DNA of 64,000 bases, from the NCBI RefSeq assembly GCF_011047315.1, contig NZ_CP049259.1, positions 1,550,001-1,614,000 on the forward strand. The letters run 5' to 3'. The DNA is from Altererythrobacter sp. BO-6. GTDB lineage: Bacteria > Pseudomonadota > Alphaproteobacteria > Sphingomonadales > Sphingomonadaceae. Positions 45,661 to 53,863 of the stretch are shown here, piece by piece. Position numbers and translations under genes: made by a program. Below the pieces are notes generated by a model. That model was given only the letters and a program-made list of their open reading frames with translations, searched no databases and had not been told where the DNA came from. Numbering within the stretch: the stretch's first letter is position 1; each line of letters starts with the position of its first letter.

Positions 45661-47183
45661 CGCATCAAGCTGCCGAGGACATTGCGAACAAAGGCATTGG
45701 CGCCGGTGCGCACCGGGTCTGCACTTGATTTCTTGCCCATCGCAGCAGCGACGCCGATTGACACCAGCGATCCGGCAGCGGCTTTCATTCCCGCCTTGCC
45801 AGCCTTTTCCCACCAGCTGGCCGTCTTGCGGCTGCGCTTGGCCACTTCCTCTTCGCCCTTTTCCTCGACTTCCTTGGCGGTTTCAGCCGCATCGGCCGCC
45901 TTTGCAGCGAGCACTTCCATCGCGCTTTCGCGATCGACCCGCTCGTCATACTTGCCGTCAAACGGGCTAACCGACTGGATGATCACCCGCTCCTTGGGCG
46001 TGACCGGCCCCAGCCGCGAGCGCGGCGGCTTCACCAGCGTGCGCTGGACAATCGTCGGCGCGCCGTCCTCGTCCAGCGTCGAGACCAGCGCCTCACCCAC
46101 TTTCAGTTCCGTGATCGCGGTTTCCACGTCGAGATCGGGGTTGATGCGGAAGGTTTCGGCTGCTGCCTTGATCGCGCGCTGGTCACGCGGGGTGAAGGCG
46201 CGCAGGGCGTGCTGCACACGGTTGCCCAGCTGGCCTGCCACTTCCTCAGGAATGTCGATCGGGTTCTGCGTGACGAAATAGACGCCGACCCCCTTCGACC
46301 GGATCAGCCGCACGACCTGTTCGATCTTTTCCTGCAGCGCCTTGGGCGCATCGTCGAACAGCAAATGCGCCTCGTCAAAGAAGAACACCAGCTTGGGCTT
46401 TTCCGGATCGCCCACTTCAGGCAGCGTTTCGAACAGTTCGGCCAGCAGCCACAACAGGAAAGTGGCGTAAAGCTTCGGGCTGCGCATCAGCTGGTCGGCG
46501 GCGAGAACATTGACCATCCCGCGCCCCTGATCGTCCACTTTCAGGAAATCGTCGATCTCCAGCGCCGGTTCGCCAAAGAAGCGGTCCGCCCCTTGCGCCT
46601 CGAAGCTCAGCAACTGGCGCTGGATCGCTCCAACCGTTGGCTTGGCTACATTGCCATATTTGCCGGACAGCTCGGACGCATTCTCCGCGGCCCAGGCCAG
46701 CACCGCCTGGAGGTCTGCAAAGTCGAGCAGCAACAACCCGTTCTCGTCGGCATGGCGGAACGCGATCTGCAGCACACCTTCCTGCGTTTCGTTCAGATCG
46801 AGCAGGCGCGACAGCAGCAGCGGCCCCATTTCCGAAACCGTGGTGCGGATCGGGTGACCCTGCTCCCCATAAAGGTCCCAGAACACCACGGGATTATCGG
46901 AATAGGCATAGTCATACATGCCCAGTTCCTTCGCCCGGCTTTCCAGCTTGTCGGCATGTTTGAAGGTCGGAGAGCCAGGCATGGCAATGCCCGACAGATC
47001 GCCTTTCACATCGGCCACGAACACCGGAACCCCTTCAGCCGAAAAGCTTTCTGCCAGTCCCTGTAGCGTCACCGTCTTGCCGGTGCCGGTGGCGCCCGCG
47101 ACCAGGCCGTGGCGGTTGGCCCGCGAAAGGTCGAGATACTGCTTCTCGCCATTGGCGGCGAGCCCGATGAAAATGCTGCCCAT
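45657..47183 (-). CDS. HerA-like ATPase, DUF853 family
   Basis: A 508-residue AAA-type ATPase of the HerA/FtsK superfamily. Walker A is [18 protein letters not shown] near residues 29-46 and Walker B is [18 protein letters not shown] near 264-281, followed by [23 protein letters not shown]853 motifs include [19 protein letters not shown] and [20 protein letters not shown]. After residue 420 comes an acidic/basic helical linker ([16 protein letters not shown]) and an Ala-rich tail. The cellular role of this family is not known; true HerA works with NurA, which is not present here. Confidence 0.9.
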   Translation of the reverse strand: MGSIFIGLAANGEKQYLDLSRANRHGLVAGATGTGKTVTLQGLAESFSAEGVPVFVADVKGDLSGIAMPGSPTFKHADKLESRAKELGMYDYAYSDNPVVFWDLYGEQGHPIRTTVSEMGPLLLSRLLDLNETQEGVLQIAFRHADENGLLLLDFADLQAVLAWAAENASELSGKYGNVAKPTVGAIQRQLLSFEAQGADRFFGEPALEIDDFLKVDDQGRGMVNVLAADQLMRSPKLYATFLLWLLAELFETLPEVGDPEKPKLVFFFDEAHLLFDDAPKALQEKIEQVVRLIRSKGVGVYFVTQNPIDIPEEVAGQLGNRVQHALRAFTPRDQRAIKAAAETFRINPDLDVETAITELKVGEALVSTLDEDGAPTIVQRTLVKPPRSRLGPVTPKERVIIQSVSPFDGKYDERVDRESAMEVLAAKAADAAETAKEVEEKGEEEVAKRSRKTASWWEKAGKAGMKAAAGSLVSIGVAAAMGKKSSADPVRTGANAFVRNVLGSLMR

Positions 47184-47293
47184 TGAAATTGCTGGCGTCC
47201 CTTCGGCGATGAATTGCGGCGAACTGTGTGGCGCAGGCTGGCAGGCGCGGTCAAGTGCTCGACTTGCGCGCGCGATAAGCTAAGGCAGGGGCG

Positions 47294-49102
47294 ATGAGCC
47301 AGCCTGCTCCCTTTGTCCTGCTTGACGATGCGCGCCGCGAAGGCGCCGCCGCTGCGCACCTGTTCGAAAACCCGCGCCAGATCTTCGTGGCCCGGCGTGC
47401 GGAGGAAGTGGCAGAAGTGCTCGCCGCGGCCGACGCCGCGCGGCGTGAATCGGGCGGCACTTTGGCCGGATATATCGCCTATGAAGCAGGCTTGGCGCTG
47501 GAACCAAGGCTGGCACCGCTGGCTGACAAGCGCACTGGCGCCGCAGGCCCTCTGGTGTGGCTTGGCCTGTTCGACCGAGCGGAGGAAATCGCTGCGGACG
47601 AGGTGCCCGGATGGCTCGCCGCGCGCGCGGAGGGCGAGGCCTCGCTCGGGCCGATGGAGCCGCAGCTGTCGACCGGTGGCTATGCGGCAGCCTTCGAGAA
47701 TTTGCAGGAAGCGATCCGCGCGGGCGACATCTACCAGGTCAACCTGACCTATCAACTGGCCGGGGCCTATCGCGGCGATCCGGTGGCGCTCTATGCCGCG
47801 CTGCGCCCCGCCGCCGAGGCGGGCTATGGCGGGCTGCTGTTCGACGGATCGCACTGGCTGCTCAGCCTCAGCCCTGAGCTGTTCGTGTCGCTCAGGGGCG
47901 ACGCCGCGAAAGTGAAGCCAATGAAGGGCACGCGCCCGCGCGGCGCCGACCCGGCAGCAGACCGCGCAATGGCTGAGGAACTGGCCAACTCGGTCAAGGA
48001 CAAGGCCGAAAACCTGATGATCGTTGACCTGATGCGCAACGATCTGAGCCGCGTCGCCGAAGCGGGCAGTGTGCGGGTGGAAGCGCCCTTCACGGTCGAA
48101 AGCTATCCCACCGTCCACCAGATGGTCTCGACCGTCCATGCCCGGCTGCAACCGGGCAAGGGCGCGGTCGACCTGATCCGCGCGATCTTTCCCTGCGGTT
48201 CGATCACCGGCGCGCCTAAGATCCGCGCGATGGAGCTTGTTCACGAAGTCGAACGCGACGCACGCGGCCCCTATTGCGGGGCGATCGGGCGGATCGATGC
48301 CAATGGCGATGCCGCGTTCAATGTCGCCATCCGCACGCTGCGCCTGACGCCCGAGGAAAACGATCGGGGGCGGGCGGTGATGGGAGTCGGCTCGGCGATC
48401 GTGGCCGACAGCGAAGCGATGGCGGAACGGCGCGAGTGCGAGGTCAAGGCCGGCTTCCTGCGCCGCGCCACCCCCGACCATCGGGCCGCCGACTGCGACC
48501 TCATCGAGACCATGCTGTTCGATCCGGAAAGCGGGATCGACCTGCTTGAACTCCACCTGGAGCGGATCAAGGCATCGGCCCACGAACTGGGCTTCTCGTT
48601 CGACCGCCACGCCGCGCGCAACCAGATCCAGGCACTCTGCTTTAACCTCGAGACGCGCAGCAAACTGCGCCTGCTGGTGTCGCGCCGCGGCGCTCTGGCG
48701 CTGGAAGCGGGCCCTGCGCCCGGCAAGCCAAGCGAGCCGCTGACATGCATCGCCTTGGCGCTGCCGGTCGATCCGGGCGACTGGCGCCTGCGCCACAAGA
48801 CCAGCGACCGCGGCTTCTACGAGGAGGCCCTCGCCGCCGCGCGCAGCGAAGGGGCGGGCGAAGCGCTGCTGGTTCACCCCGACGGGTTCGTGACCGAAGG
48901 CAGTTTCACCAGTATCTTCGTTGAGCGCGACGGCCTGTTGCTGACCCCGCCGCTGTCGCTGGGCTTGCTGCCAGGCATCTTGCGCCGCTCGCTGGTCGAG
49001 GCGGGCAAGGCGCGGGAAGCCGAGTTGACGCTCGATGACCTGGCCGATGGCTTCCTGCTCGGCAATGCGGTGCGCGGGCTCATCAAGGCGCGACTGATAT
49101 GA
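47294..49102 (+). CDS. pabB: Fused aminodeoxychorismate synthase component I and aminodeoxychorismate lyase (PabB-PabC)
   Basis: A 602-residue fusion for the 4-aminobenzoate branch of folate synthesis. Residues about 100-385 are the chorismate-binding domain, with YQVNLTYQL, LSPELFVS, KPMKGTRPRG, NLMIVDLMRNDLSRVAEAG and IFPCGSITGAPKIRAMELV. The KPMKGT lysine is the PabB-specific variant (anthranilate synthase lacks it). From about 400 on is a PLP class-IV aminotransferase-like domain (ETMLFDPESGIDLLELHLER, RRGALALEAG, FVTEGSFTSIFVERDG, LLPGILRRSLVEAG), equal to PabC. It starts at ATG 47294 and overlaps the next gene by 4 bp. Confidence 0.92.
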   Translation: MSQPAPFVLLDDARREGAAAAHLFENPRQIFVARRAEEVAEVLAAADAARRESGGTLAGYIAYEAGLALEPRLAPLADKRTGAAGPLVWLGLFDRAEEIAADEVPGWLAARAEGEASLGPMEPQLSTGGYAAAFENLQEAIRAGDIYQVNLTYQLAGAYRGDPVALYAALRPAAEAGYGGLLFDGSHWLLSLSPELFVSLRGDAAKVKPMKGTRPRGADPAADRAMAEELANSVKDKAENLMIVDLMRNDLSRVAEAGSVRVEAPFTVESYPTVHQMVSTVHARLQPGKGAVDLIRAIFPCGSITGAPKIRAMELVHEVERDARGPYCGAIGRIDANGDAAFNVAIRTLRLTPEENDRGRAVMGVGSAIVADSEAMAERRECEVKAGFLRRATPDHRAADCDLIETMLFDPESGIDLLELHLERIKASAHELGFSFDRHAARNQIQALCFNLETRSKLRLLVSRRGALALEAGPAPGKPSEPLTCIALALPVDPGDWRLRHKTSDRGFYEEALAAARSEGAGEALLVHPDGFVTEGSFTSIFVERDGLLLTPPLSLGLLPGILRRSLVEAGKAREAELTLDDLADGFLLGNAVRGLIKARLI

Positions 49103-49746
49103 CAATCGACATCCTGTTCGAAGACGGCGAGGCGCTGGTGATCAACAAGCCGGGCGGACTGTCGATCGAGCGGCCCCGCCGCGGCGGTCCCTCGCTGGAG
49201 GATCACCTCGAGCAGCTCAAGCTGGGCTTCCAGCGTGCGCCGATGCCGGCGCACCGGCTGGATACGGACACCAGCGGTTGCCTGCTGCTGGCGCGCAACC
49301 CGAAGTCGCTCAAGCGATTTGCCAAGGCATTCGAGGATCGCGCGGTGGGCAAAACCTATCTTGGCATCCTCGACGGAATTCCGCAGCTCAAGGAAGGCCG
49401 GATCGAACTGGCGCTCACCAAGATCAGCAGCGCGGACAAGGGCTGGCGGATGATCCCCGCGCGCAAGGGCAAGCCTTCGCTGACCGACTGGCGCGTGGTG
49501 GCAGAACACGGCGGGCGGGCATTGGTCGAATTCTCCCCGCAAACCGGGCGCACGCACCAGATCCGCGTCCATGCAGCCAGCGGCATCGGCATCCCGCTGC
49601 TGGGTGACCCGGTCTATGGCCGCAAGGGTTCTGCCAAGCGCACCATGCTCCACGCCGCCGGACTGACCGTGCAGCGCGAAGGCAAGGAAGACATTACCGC
49701 GCAGGCGCCCGTGCCGGCAGATTTTGCGGCGCTGGGCTTTGGCTGA
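49099..49746 (+). CDS. RluA-family RNA pseudouridine synthase
   Basis: A 215-residue pseudouridine synthase. The catalytic Asp55 lies in PAHRLDTDTSGCLLLARNPK, and other family blocks are VINKPGGLSIERP, KTYLGILDG, EFSPQTGRTHQIRVHAAS and GIPLLGDPVYG. There is no S4 domain, so it is of the short RluA/TruC type; the target RNA site is not readable. It overlaps pabB by 4 bp and shares one base of its stop with the arfB start region, so pabBC, this gene and arfB form one unit. Confidence 0.92.
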   Translation: MTIDILFEDGEALVINKPGGLSIERPRRGGPSLEDHLEQLKLGFQRAPMPAHRLDTDTSGCLLLARNPKSLKRFAKAFEDRAVGKTYLGILDGIPQLKEGRIELALTKISSADKGWRMIPARKGKPSLTDWRVVAEHGGRALVEFSPQTGRTHQIRVHAASGIGIPLLGDPVYGRKGSAKRTMLHAAGLTVQREGKEDITAQAPVPADFAALGFG

Positions 49747-50159
49747 TGGGTCGCATCACCGACCGCGCCATTGAGCTGGCAGAGGAAAAGTTCATCGCTG
49801 CGAGCGGGCCGGGCGGCCAGAACGTCAACAAGGTCGCGACCGCCGTGCAATTGCGGGTCGATGTGTTCCAGCTGGGCCTGGCGCCCGATGCCTTTCACCG
49901 GCTGAAGGAACTGGCCGGCAGCAAGATGACCAAGGACGGCGAAATCGTGCTGACCGCACGCGAGTACCGCACGCAGGAAGCGAATCGCGAGGCGGCGCGG
50001 GCGCGACTGGCCGCGCTGCTGGACGAGGCGCTGGTCCCGCCGCCCAGGCGCAAGAAGGTGCGCGTCAACCGTGTGGGCAAGGTGGAGCGGCTTAAGGAAA
50101 AGAAGGTCCGCGGCGAGATCAAGGCCAAGCGGGGCAAGGTCAGCCGATCCGACTGGTGA
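49746..50159 (+). CDS. arfB: Peptidyl-tRNA hydrolase ArfB, ribosome-rescue release-factor-like protein
   Basis: A 137-residue release-factor domain 3 protein. The GGQ motif is at residues 23-25 in AASGPGGQNVNKVATAV, and a basic C-terminal tail (KKVRVNRVGKVERLKEKKV, RGEIKAKRGKVSR) would enter the empty mRNA channel of stalled ribosomes. The lack of codon-recognition domains separates it from PrfA/B. It is directly downstream of, and overlaps by one base, the pseudouridine synthase gene. A hairpin with a T tract follows about 50 bp later. Confidence 0.94.
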   Translation: MGRITDRAIELAEEKFIAASGPGGQNVNKVATAVQLRVDVFQLGLAPDAFHRLKELAGSKMTKDGEIVLTAREYRTQEANREAARARLAALLDEALVPPPRRKKVRVNRVGKVERLKEKKVRGEIKAKRGKVSRSDW

Positions 50160-50166
50160 CTCTTGC

Positions 50167-50195
50167 TTGACTTTTTCGTGTGAATCGGCAAATGC
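50167..50195 (+). promoter_or_regulatory. Possible sigma70-type promoter for rpmG
   Basis: TTGACT at 50167-50172 and a weak -10-like AAATGC at 50190-50195, 17 bases apart. It lies upstream of the hairpin at 50208-50240 and about 83 bp before the rpmG start. The -35 is good, the -10 is poor. Confidence 0.3.
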
Positions 50196-50207
50196 GCCCC
50201 GCGAAGA

Positions 50208-50240
50208 GGGCGGTGCCGCGCGCGCCGCCTGTTGTTTTTT
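50208..50240 (+). terminator. Terminator-like hairpin between arfB and rpmG
   Basis: GGCGG-T-GC, a short loop and GC-G-CCGCC form a stem, followed by TGTTGTTTTTT. It could end the pabBC-arfB transcript; if the promoter at 50167 is real it would instead lie in the rpmG leader. Confidence 0.7.
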
Positions 50241-50277
50241 GGCCGTAATGGCCCTCATTCGACTTTAGGAACACGCC

Positions 50278-50445
50278 ATGGCGAAGCCCGCAACCGTCAA
50301 GATCCGGCTGGTCTCCACCGCCGACACCGGCTTCTTCTATGTCACGAAGAAGAACCCGCGGAACACCACCGAGAAGATGAGCTTCCGCAAGTATGACCCG
50401 GTCGTGCGCAAGCACGTCGAGTTCAAGGAAGCCAAGATCAAGTGA
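50278..50445 (+). CDS. rpmG: 50S ribosomal protein L33
   Basis: A 55-residue protein: [20 protein letters not shown], then [20 protein letters not shown] and ending VEFKEAKIK. This is the Cys-free form of L33 found in many proteobacteria, so no zinc site. The length is standard. A TAGGA lies 9 bp ahead of the ATG. Confidence 0.96.
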   Translation: MAKPATVKIRLVSTADTGFFYVTKKNPRNTTEKMSFRKYDPVVRKHVEFKEAKIK

Positions 50446-50513
50446 TCTTGCTGAACCGGCTTTAGGCGCCAGGTTCAGTGACAGTTCAAGGCATCGCCGC
50501 TAAAGCGCGCTGC

Positions 50514-51179
50514 ATGAATACGCTCGATTTCCTCATCAAACGCCCGCTGCGCACCGCGCTGGCGGGCGCTTTGCTATGTGCGCTGCCCGGTGTAGCGATC
50601 ATCGCCCAGCCCGCCACGGCGCAATCCGCCCCGGCTGATCTCGACCGCGCGGTCACCGCGCTGCGCGGCATTTCGACCCTGCGGGCGGACTTTTCGCAGA
50701 CCGACCGGCTGGGCCAGGTCGCCAGCGGTGTGATGACGCTGAAGCAGGGCGGCAAGATCCGCTTCGAATATGAAAAAAGCGTGCCGCTGCTGATCGTGTC
50801 CAACGGCAGCTCGCTGTATTTGGTCGATTACGAAGTGAAGCAGGTCCAGCGCTGGCCGATCCGCAATTCGCCGCTCGGCGCGCTGCTCGATCCCTCGCGC
50901 GATATCAGCCGCTATGGCAAGCTGGTGCCAACCGGCAATCCCGACGTCATCAGCATCGAGGTGCGGGACCCCAAGCGGCCAGAGTTCGGCATGATCACGA
51001 TGATCTTCGTGCGTGACGCTGGCGCTCCGGGCGGGCTTGAGCTCAACACCTGGGTTGCGCTCGACGCGCAGAATCAACGGACGACCGTGCGGCTGCGGAA
51101 TCACCGCTATGGAGTCGCGGTGGCCGACAGTGCTTTCACCTTCAAGGATCCGCGCGGATCATCTCGTCGCCCGCGTTGA
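50514..51179 (+). CDS. LolA-like outer-membrane lipoprotein carrier
   Basis: A 221-residue periplasmic protein. It starts at the ATG 50514 with a longer-than-usual N-region (MNTLDFLIKRPLRTALAGAL) and cleavage after a QPATAQ-like site. The LolA fold is visible in TLRADFSQTDRLGQVASGVM, LKQGGKIRFEYEKSVPLLIV, SNGSSLYLVDYEVKQVQRWP and the C-terminal HRYGVAVADSAFTFKDPRG. LolA would ferry lipoproteins made via Lgt to the outer membrane. The upstream ribosome binding site is weak, so a start at 50478 cannot be fully excluded. Confidence 0.88.
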   Translation: MNTLDFLIKRPLRTALAGALLCALPGVAIIAQPATAQSAPADLDRAVTALRGISTLRADFSQTDRLGQVASGVMTLKQGGKIRFEYEKSVPLLIVSNGSSLYLVDYEVKQVQRWPIRNSPLGALLDPSRDISRYGKLVPTGNPDVISIEVRDPKRPEFGMITMIFVRDAGAPGGLELNTWVALDAQNQRTTVRLRNHRYGVAVADSAFTFKDPRGSSRRPR

Positions 51180-51350
51180 ACGCTTCAGCCTTCGGCGGTT
51201 GTAAGAATGCGACAAAATACTTCGCGCCATTCATTTACGTGAAAGCCGAATGCGCCTAGATTGCTTTCTGCAAGGCGAGCGAAGACGGGTTTCCCCCCTG
51301 TTGCCTCTCTTCCGCAAAAAGCGCCTTGTCCAAGCGTGACGAACGCTCAA

Positions 51351-51390
51351 AAGAACCCTCGTGCCAATGCCCCCGGCACGAGGGTTTTCT
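51351..51390 (+). terminator. Rho-independent terminator after the LolA-like gene
   Basis: A 12-bp perfect stem (51354-51365 AACCCTCGTGCC with 51375-51386 GGCACGAGGGTT), loop AATGCCCCC, followed by TTTTCTTT. On the other strand it is followed by TTCTTTTGAG, so it may also act in the phosphatase direction. Confidence 0.88.
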
Positions 51391-51406
51391 TTGGGATTTC
51401 CTGTTT

Positions 51407-51507
51407 TCCGCACTCGCGTCCGCGACTGCAATTTCCTCGCGGCTTGCGGACAAGTCCGCGCCGTTGCGGGCGGCCGGTCGGCCTTGCGGTCTAGCTAGGC
51501 TAGACCG
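51407..51507 (+). repeat. Structured repeat B, copy 2
   Basis: The counterpart of 27545-27642. The 25-bp core at 51465-51489 is identical to 27604-27628. The 5' stem is GCA-C-TCGCG with CGCGA-C-TGC (copy 1: CGCCC with GGGCG). The middle stem is GCGGAC-AA-GTCCGC. The 3' hairpin is CGGTCTAGC-TAG-GCTAGACCG. Stem sequences differ between copies while pairing is kept. Confidence 0.75.
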
Positions 51508-51539
51508 TTTCGTGCCGCAAAACCTGGCTGTCTCATTTA

Positions 51540-52964
51540 TTACTTCCAGCCGAGCGCCTTCACGATAATGTCGTAGATCACGTTCTGCTCGATGACGCCG
51601 CGGACCCGCTCGGCGCCCGGGCCATGGCCGTAGAGCGCGACATCCTCACCGCCGTGAGTCTCGCTGCCGAGCGGAATCGTGGCCTGCTGATGCGCCTTGA
51701 CCCCGGTTTCAGGCATCGGACGTTCGGCCAAATTGGCAATCGAACCAGGCCCATTACCGTAACCGAGCGTGGTATAGGGCTTCCCGTCGTTGGCGAGCGA
51801 CGGCCCGTCCCCGCCCGCTTCGCCTTCGCCACCTGCGGGCGAATGCACCAGGCCAAGGATATCGTTGCCCCGCCGGGGATAGCCGGACATGGTGAAGACA
51901 TGGCTGTGATCGGCGGTGACGAGGATCAGCGTGTCCGCAGGATCGGTATGGTCGATCGCATATTGGATCGCATTCGCGAATTCGACCGCTTCCTCCAATG
52001 CATAGCCCGCTTGCCCGGCATGGTGGCCATGATCGATCCGGCCGGATTCGACCATCAGATAGTAACCGTCTGGATCGTTATCGAGCCGCGCAATCGCCTG
52101 CGCGGTCATTTCCGTCAGGGTCGGCTCGCTCGAATCCGGCTTGCGGTCGACCGTGTAGGTCATGTGGCTTGGCGAAAAGAGCCCCAGCACCGGCTTGTCT
52201 GCAGGCGCGGCGGCCAGTTGCGCCGCAGTTTCGACATAGGTGCCCCCCGTGCGAGCGACCCACGCAGCGGGCAGGTCGACCGCGCCGTCGCGCCGCCAAC
52301 CGTTTCGATCCGGGCCATAAAAAGCCGCGCGCCCGCCACCAAGAGCGAGGTCGAATTCGCTTTCGACAAGCTGCGTCGCTATATCCCTGCATCCCTTATT
52401 GGCCTGACCCTCGGTGCCGATGAAGGCCTCCCAATCGCGATCCGGGCTATGCGCATAGACCGCTGCGGGCGTCGCATGCGTGATCCGCGCGGTGCTGACG
52501 ATCCCCAGCGCGAGACCGCGCTCAATCGCCTGTTCGCCCAGCGTCGGCAGCCGGTTCGCCAGTGCAGCCTCGCAATCGCCATGCGGCGTTGCCGGCCCCA
52601 CCCCGAGCATCCCGATATTCGTTTTCAGCCCCGTATGCATCGCGCTGGCTGTGCCCGCGCTGTCAGGGACCTGCGCGTTGACGTTGTATGTCTTGACGAG
52701 GGCGACATTGTCGAAGGTTTCGAACGGCAGGACATATTCCTCGCCGCTCTGCCCCTGCTTTTGCCCGGCATAGATGCGCGCGGCGGTGATGGTGGAGATG
52801 CCCATCCCGTCGCCAATGAACAGGATCACTTTCTTCGCCTTGGGCGCTGGCACCGCAGACGAAGCGCTGGCCACTGGCGTCTGCGACGTCCCGCTGGCAC
52901 TGCAGGCGGCCAGCGGCACGGAGAGCAGCGCGGCAAGCAGGAGAGATTTCCGGTTCAGCTTCAT
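51540..52964 (-). CDS. Alkaline phosphatase, lipoprotein form (PhoA-type)
   Basis: A 474-residue metal-dependent phosphomonoesterase. The signal has a lipobox (MKLNRKSLLLAALLSVPLAAC). The active site shows VILFIGDGMGISTITAARIY (Asp metal ligand), VPDSAGTASAMHTGLKTN (nucleophile Ser), DPDGYYLMVESGRIDHGHHA, LILVTADHSHVFTMSG and SETHGGEDVALYGHGPGAE (His ligands). It releases phosphate from organic esters at the envelope. A weaker Pho-box-like site lies 42 bp upstream of the start, in line with PhoB control. Confidence 0.94.
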   Translation of the reverse strand: MKLNRKSLLLAALLSVPLAACSASGTSQTPVASASSAVPAPKAKKVILFIGDGMGISTITAARIYAGQKQGQSGEEYVLPFETFDNVALVKTYNVNAQVPDSAGTASAMHTGLKTNIGMLGVGPATPHGDCEAALANRLPTLGEQAIERGLALGIVSTARITHATPAAVYAHSPDRDWEAFIGTEGQANKGCRDIATQLVESEFDLALGGGRAAFYGPDRNGWRRDGAVDLPAAWVARTGGTYVETAAQLAAAPADKPVLGLFSPSHMTYTVDRKPDSSEPTLTEMTAQAIARLDNDPDGYYLMVESGRIDHGHHAGQAGYALEEAVEFANAIQYAIDHTDPADTLILVTADHSHVFTMSGYPRRGNDILGLVHSPAGGEGEAGGDGPSLANDGKPYTTLGYGNGPGSIANLAERPMPETGVKAHQQATIPLGSETHGGEDVALYGHGPGAERVRGVIEQNVIYDIIVKALGWK

Positions 52965-53005
52965 GGGTGCGGACTCCTTTGATCGCCTCGCTATCGCTTA
53001 CCTTG

Positions 53006-53023
53006 ATGACAGCAAAGCGAAAG
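53006..53023 (-). promoter_or_regulatory. Degenerate Pho box upstream of alkaline phosphatase
   Basis: On the minus strand CTTTCGC-TTTG-CTGTCAT: the second repeat matches the PhoB half-site well, the first matches 5 of 7 bases. It ends 42 bp before the start codon, a normal position. Confidence 0.5.
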
Positions 53024-53066
53024 ATGCAGGCTGGACCACAAAGACCCTGCACCCTAAGTGCTGCGC

Positions 53067-53861
53067 ATGGTTTCTATCGCTACCTGGAACATCAATTCGG
53101 TGCGGCTGCGGCTACCGATCGTCGAACGCTTCTTGCAGGAAGAGGCGCCCGATGTGCTCTGCCTGCAAGAAATCAAGTGCCAGGAGGAGCAGTTTCCAGG
53201 CAAGGCGCTGGCAGAACTCGGCTATGTTCACCAGGCGGTGCACGGCCAGAAGGGGTATCACGGGGTGGCCACCGTCAGCCGCATCCCGCTTAAGGAAGTG
53301 AGCCGGCATGACTGGCAGGATAATGGCGAAGCGCGCCATGTGGGTGTGGAGCTGCTCGGGCCGGGCCAGGGGATAGTGGTCGAAAACGTCTATGTCCCCG
53401 CCGGTGGGGACGAACCCGATCGCACCATCAATCCGAAATTCGGCCAGAAACTCGATTTCCTGGAGCGGATGACGCACTGGGCAGACAAGCTCGATCGCCC
53501 GACACTGATTGTGGGCGATTTCAACATCGCCCCGCTCGAAAGCGACGTCTGGAACCACAAGCAGCTCTTGAAGGTCGTCAGCCATACGCCGGTCGAGATC
53601 GACACGCTGCAGCGCTTCAAGGATGCGCATGGCTGGACCGATATCGGGCGCGAGTTCATTCGCGACCCAGAGCGGTATTACAGCTGGTGGAGCTACCGCG
53701 CTAAGGACTGGAAGGCCAATGATCGCGGGCGGCGGCTCGACCATATGTGGGCGAGCCCCGAGCTGGCGCAGCAGGCGAAAGGGCACCGGCTGCGCGAGGA
53801 CGCACGCGACTGGGACAAGCCGAGCGACCACGTGCCGCTGATCACGGAGTTCGCGCTCTGA
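53067..53861 (+). CDS. xthA: Exodeoxyribonuclease III
   Basis: A 264-residue AP endonuclease/3'-exonuclease of base excision repair. It has the EEP-family motifs ATWNINSVRLRLPIV (Asn7-type), LCLQEIKCQEEQFP (Glu35), VENVYVPAGG (Tyr), LIVGDFNIAP (Asp/Asn), WWSYRAKDWKANDRGRRLDH (Asp) and the final DKPSDHVPLITEFAL (Asp-His pair). The ATG at 53067 is chosen over the upstream GTG because MVSIATWNINSVR is the usual XthA start. ribA follows 2 bp later. Confidence 0.95.
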   Translation: MVSIATWNINSVRLRLPIVERFLQEEAPDVLCLQEIKCQEEQFPGKALAELGYVHQAVHGQKGYHGVATVSRIPLKEVSRHDWQDNGEARHVGVELLGPGQGIVVENVYVPAGGDEPDRTINPKFGQKLDFLERMTHWADKLDRPTLIVGDFNIAPLESDVWNHKQLLKVVSHTPVEIDTLQRFKDAHGWTDIGREFIRDPERYYSWWSYRAKDWKANDRGRRLDHMWASPELAQQAKGHRLREDARDWDKPSDHVPLITEFAL

Positions 53862-53863
53862 CG

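Larger units (their letters stand above)
51180..51539. other. Intergenic region between convergent genes (360 bp)
   Basis: Non-coding by appearance: short ORFs here show no protein-like sequence. It holds a strong hairpin with a T tract at 51351-51390 and repeat B copy 2 at 51407-51507. The first 150 bp show nothing that I can assign, apart from an AGCGT/ACGCT mini-dyad near 51333-51348. Confidence 0.7.

Noticed and set aside
51231..51568. Several short ORFs in the 360-bp intergenic region
   Set aside because: They cross a perfect terminator hairpin and repeat B and show no protein-like sequence or good ribosome binding site.
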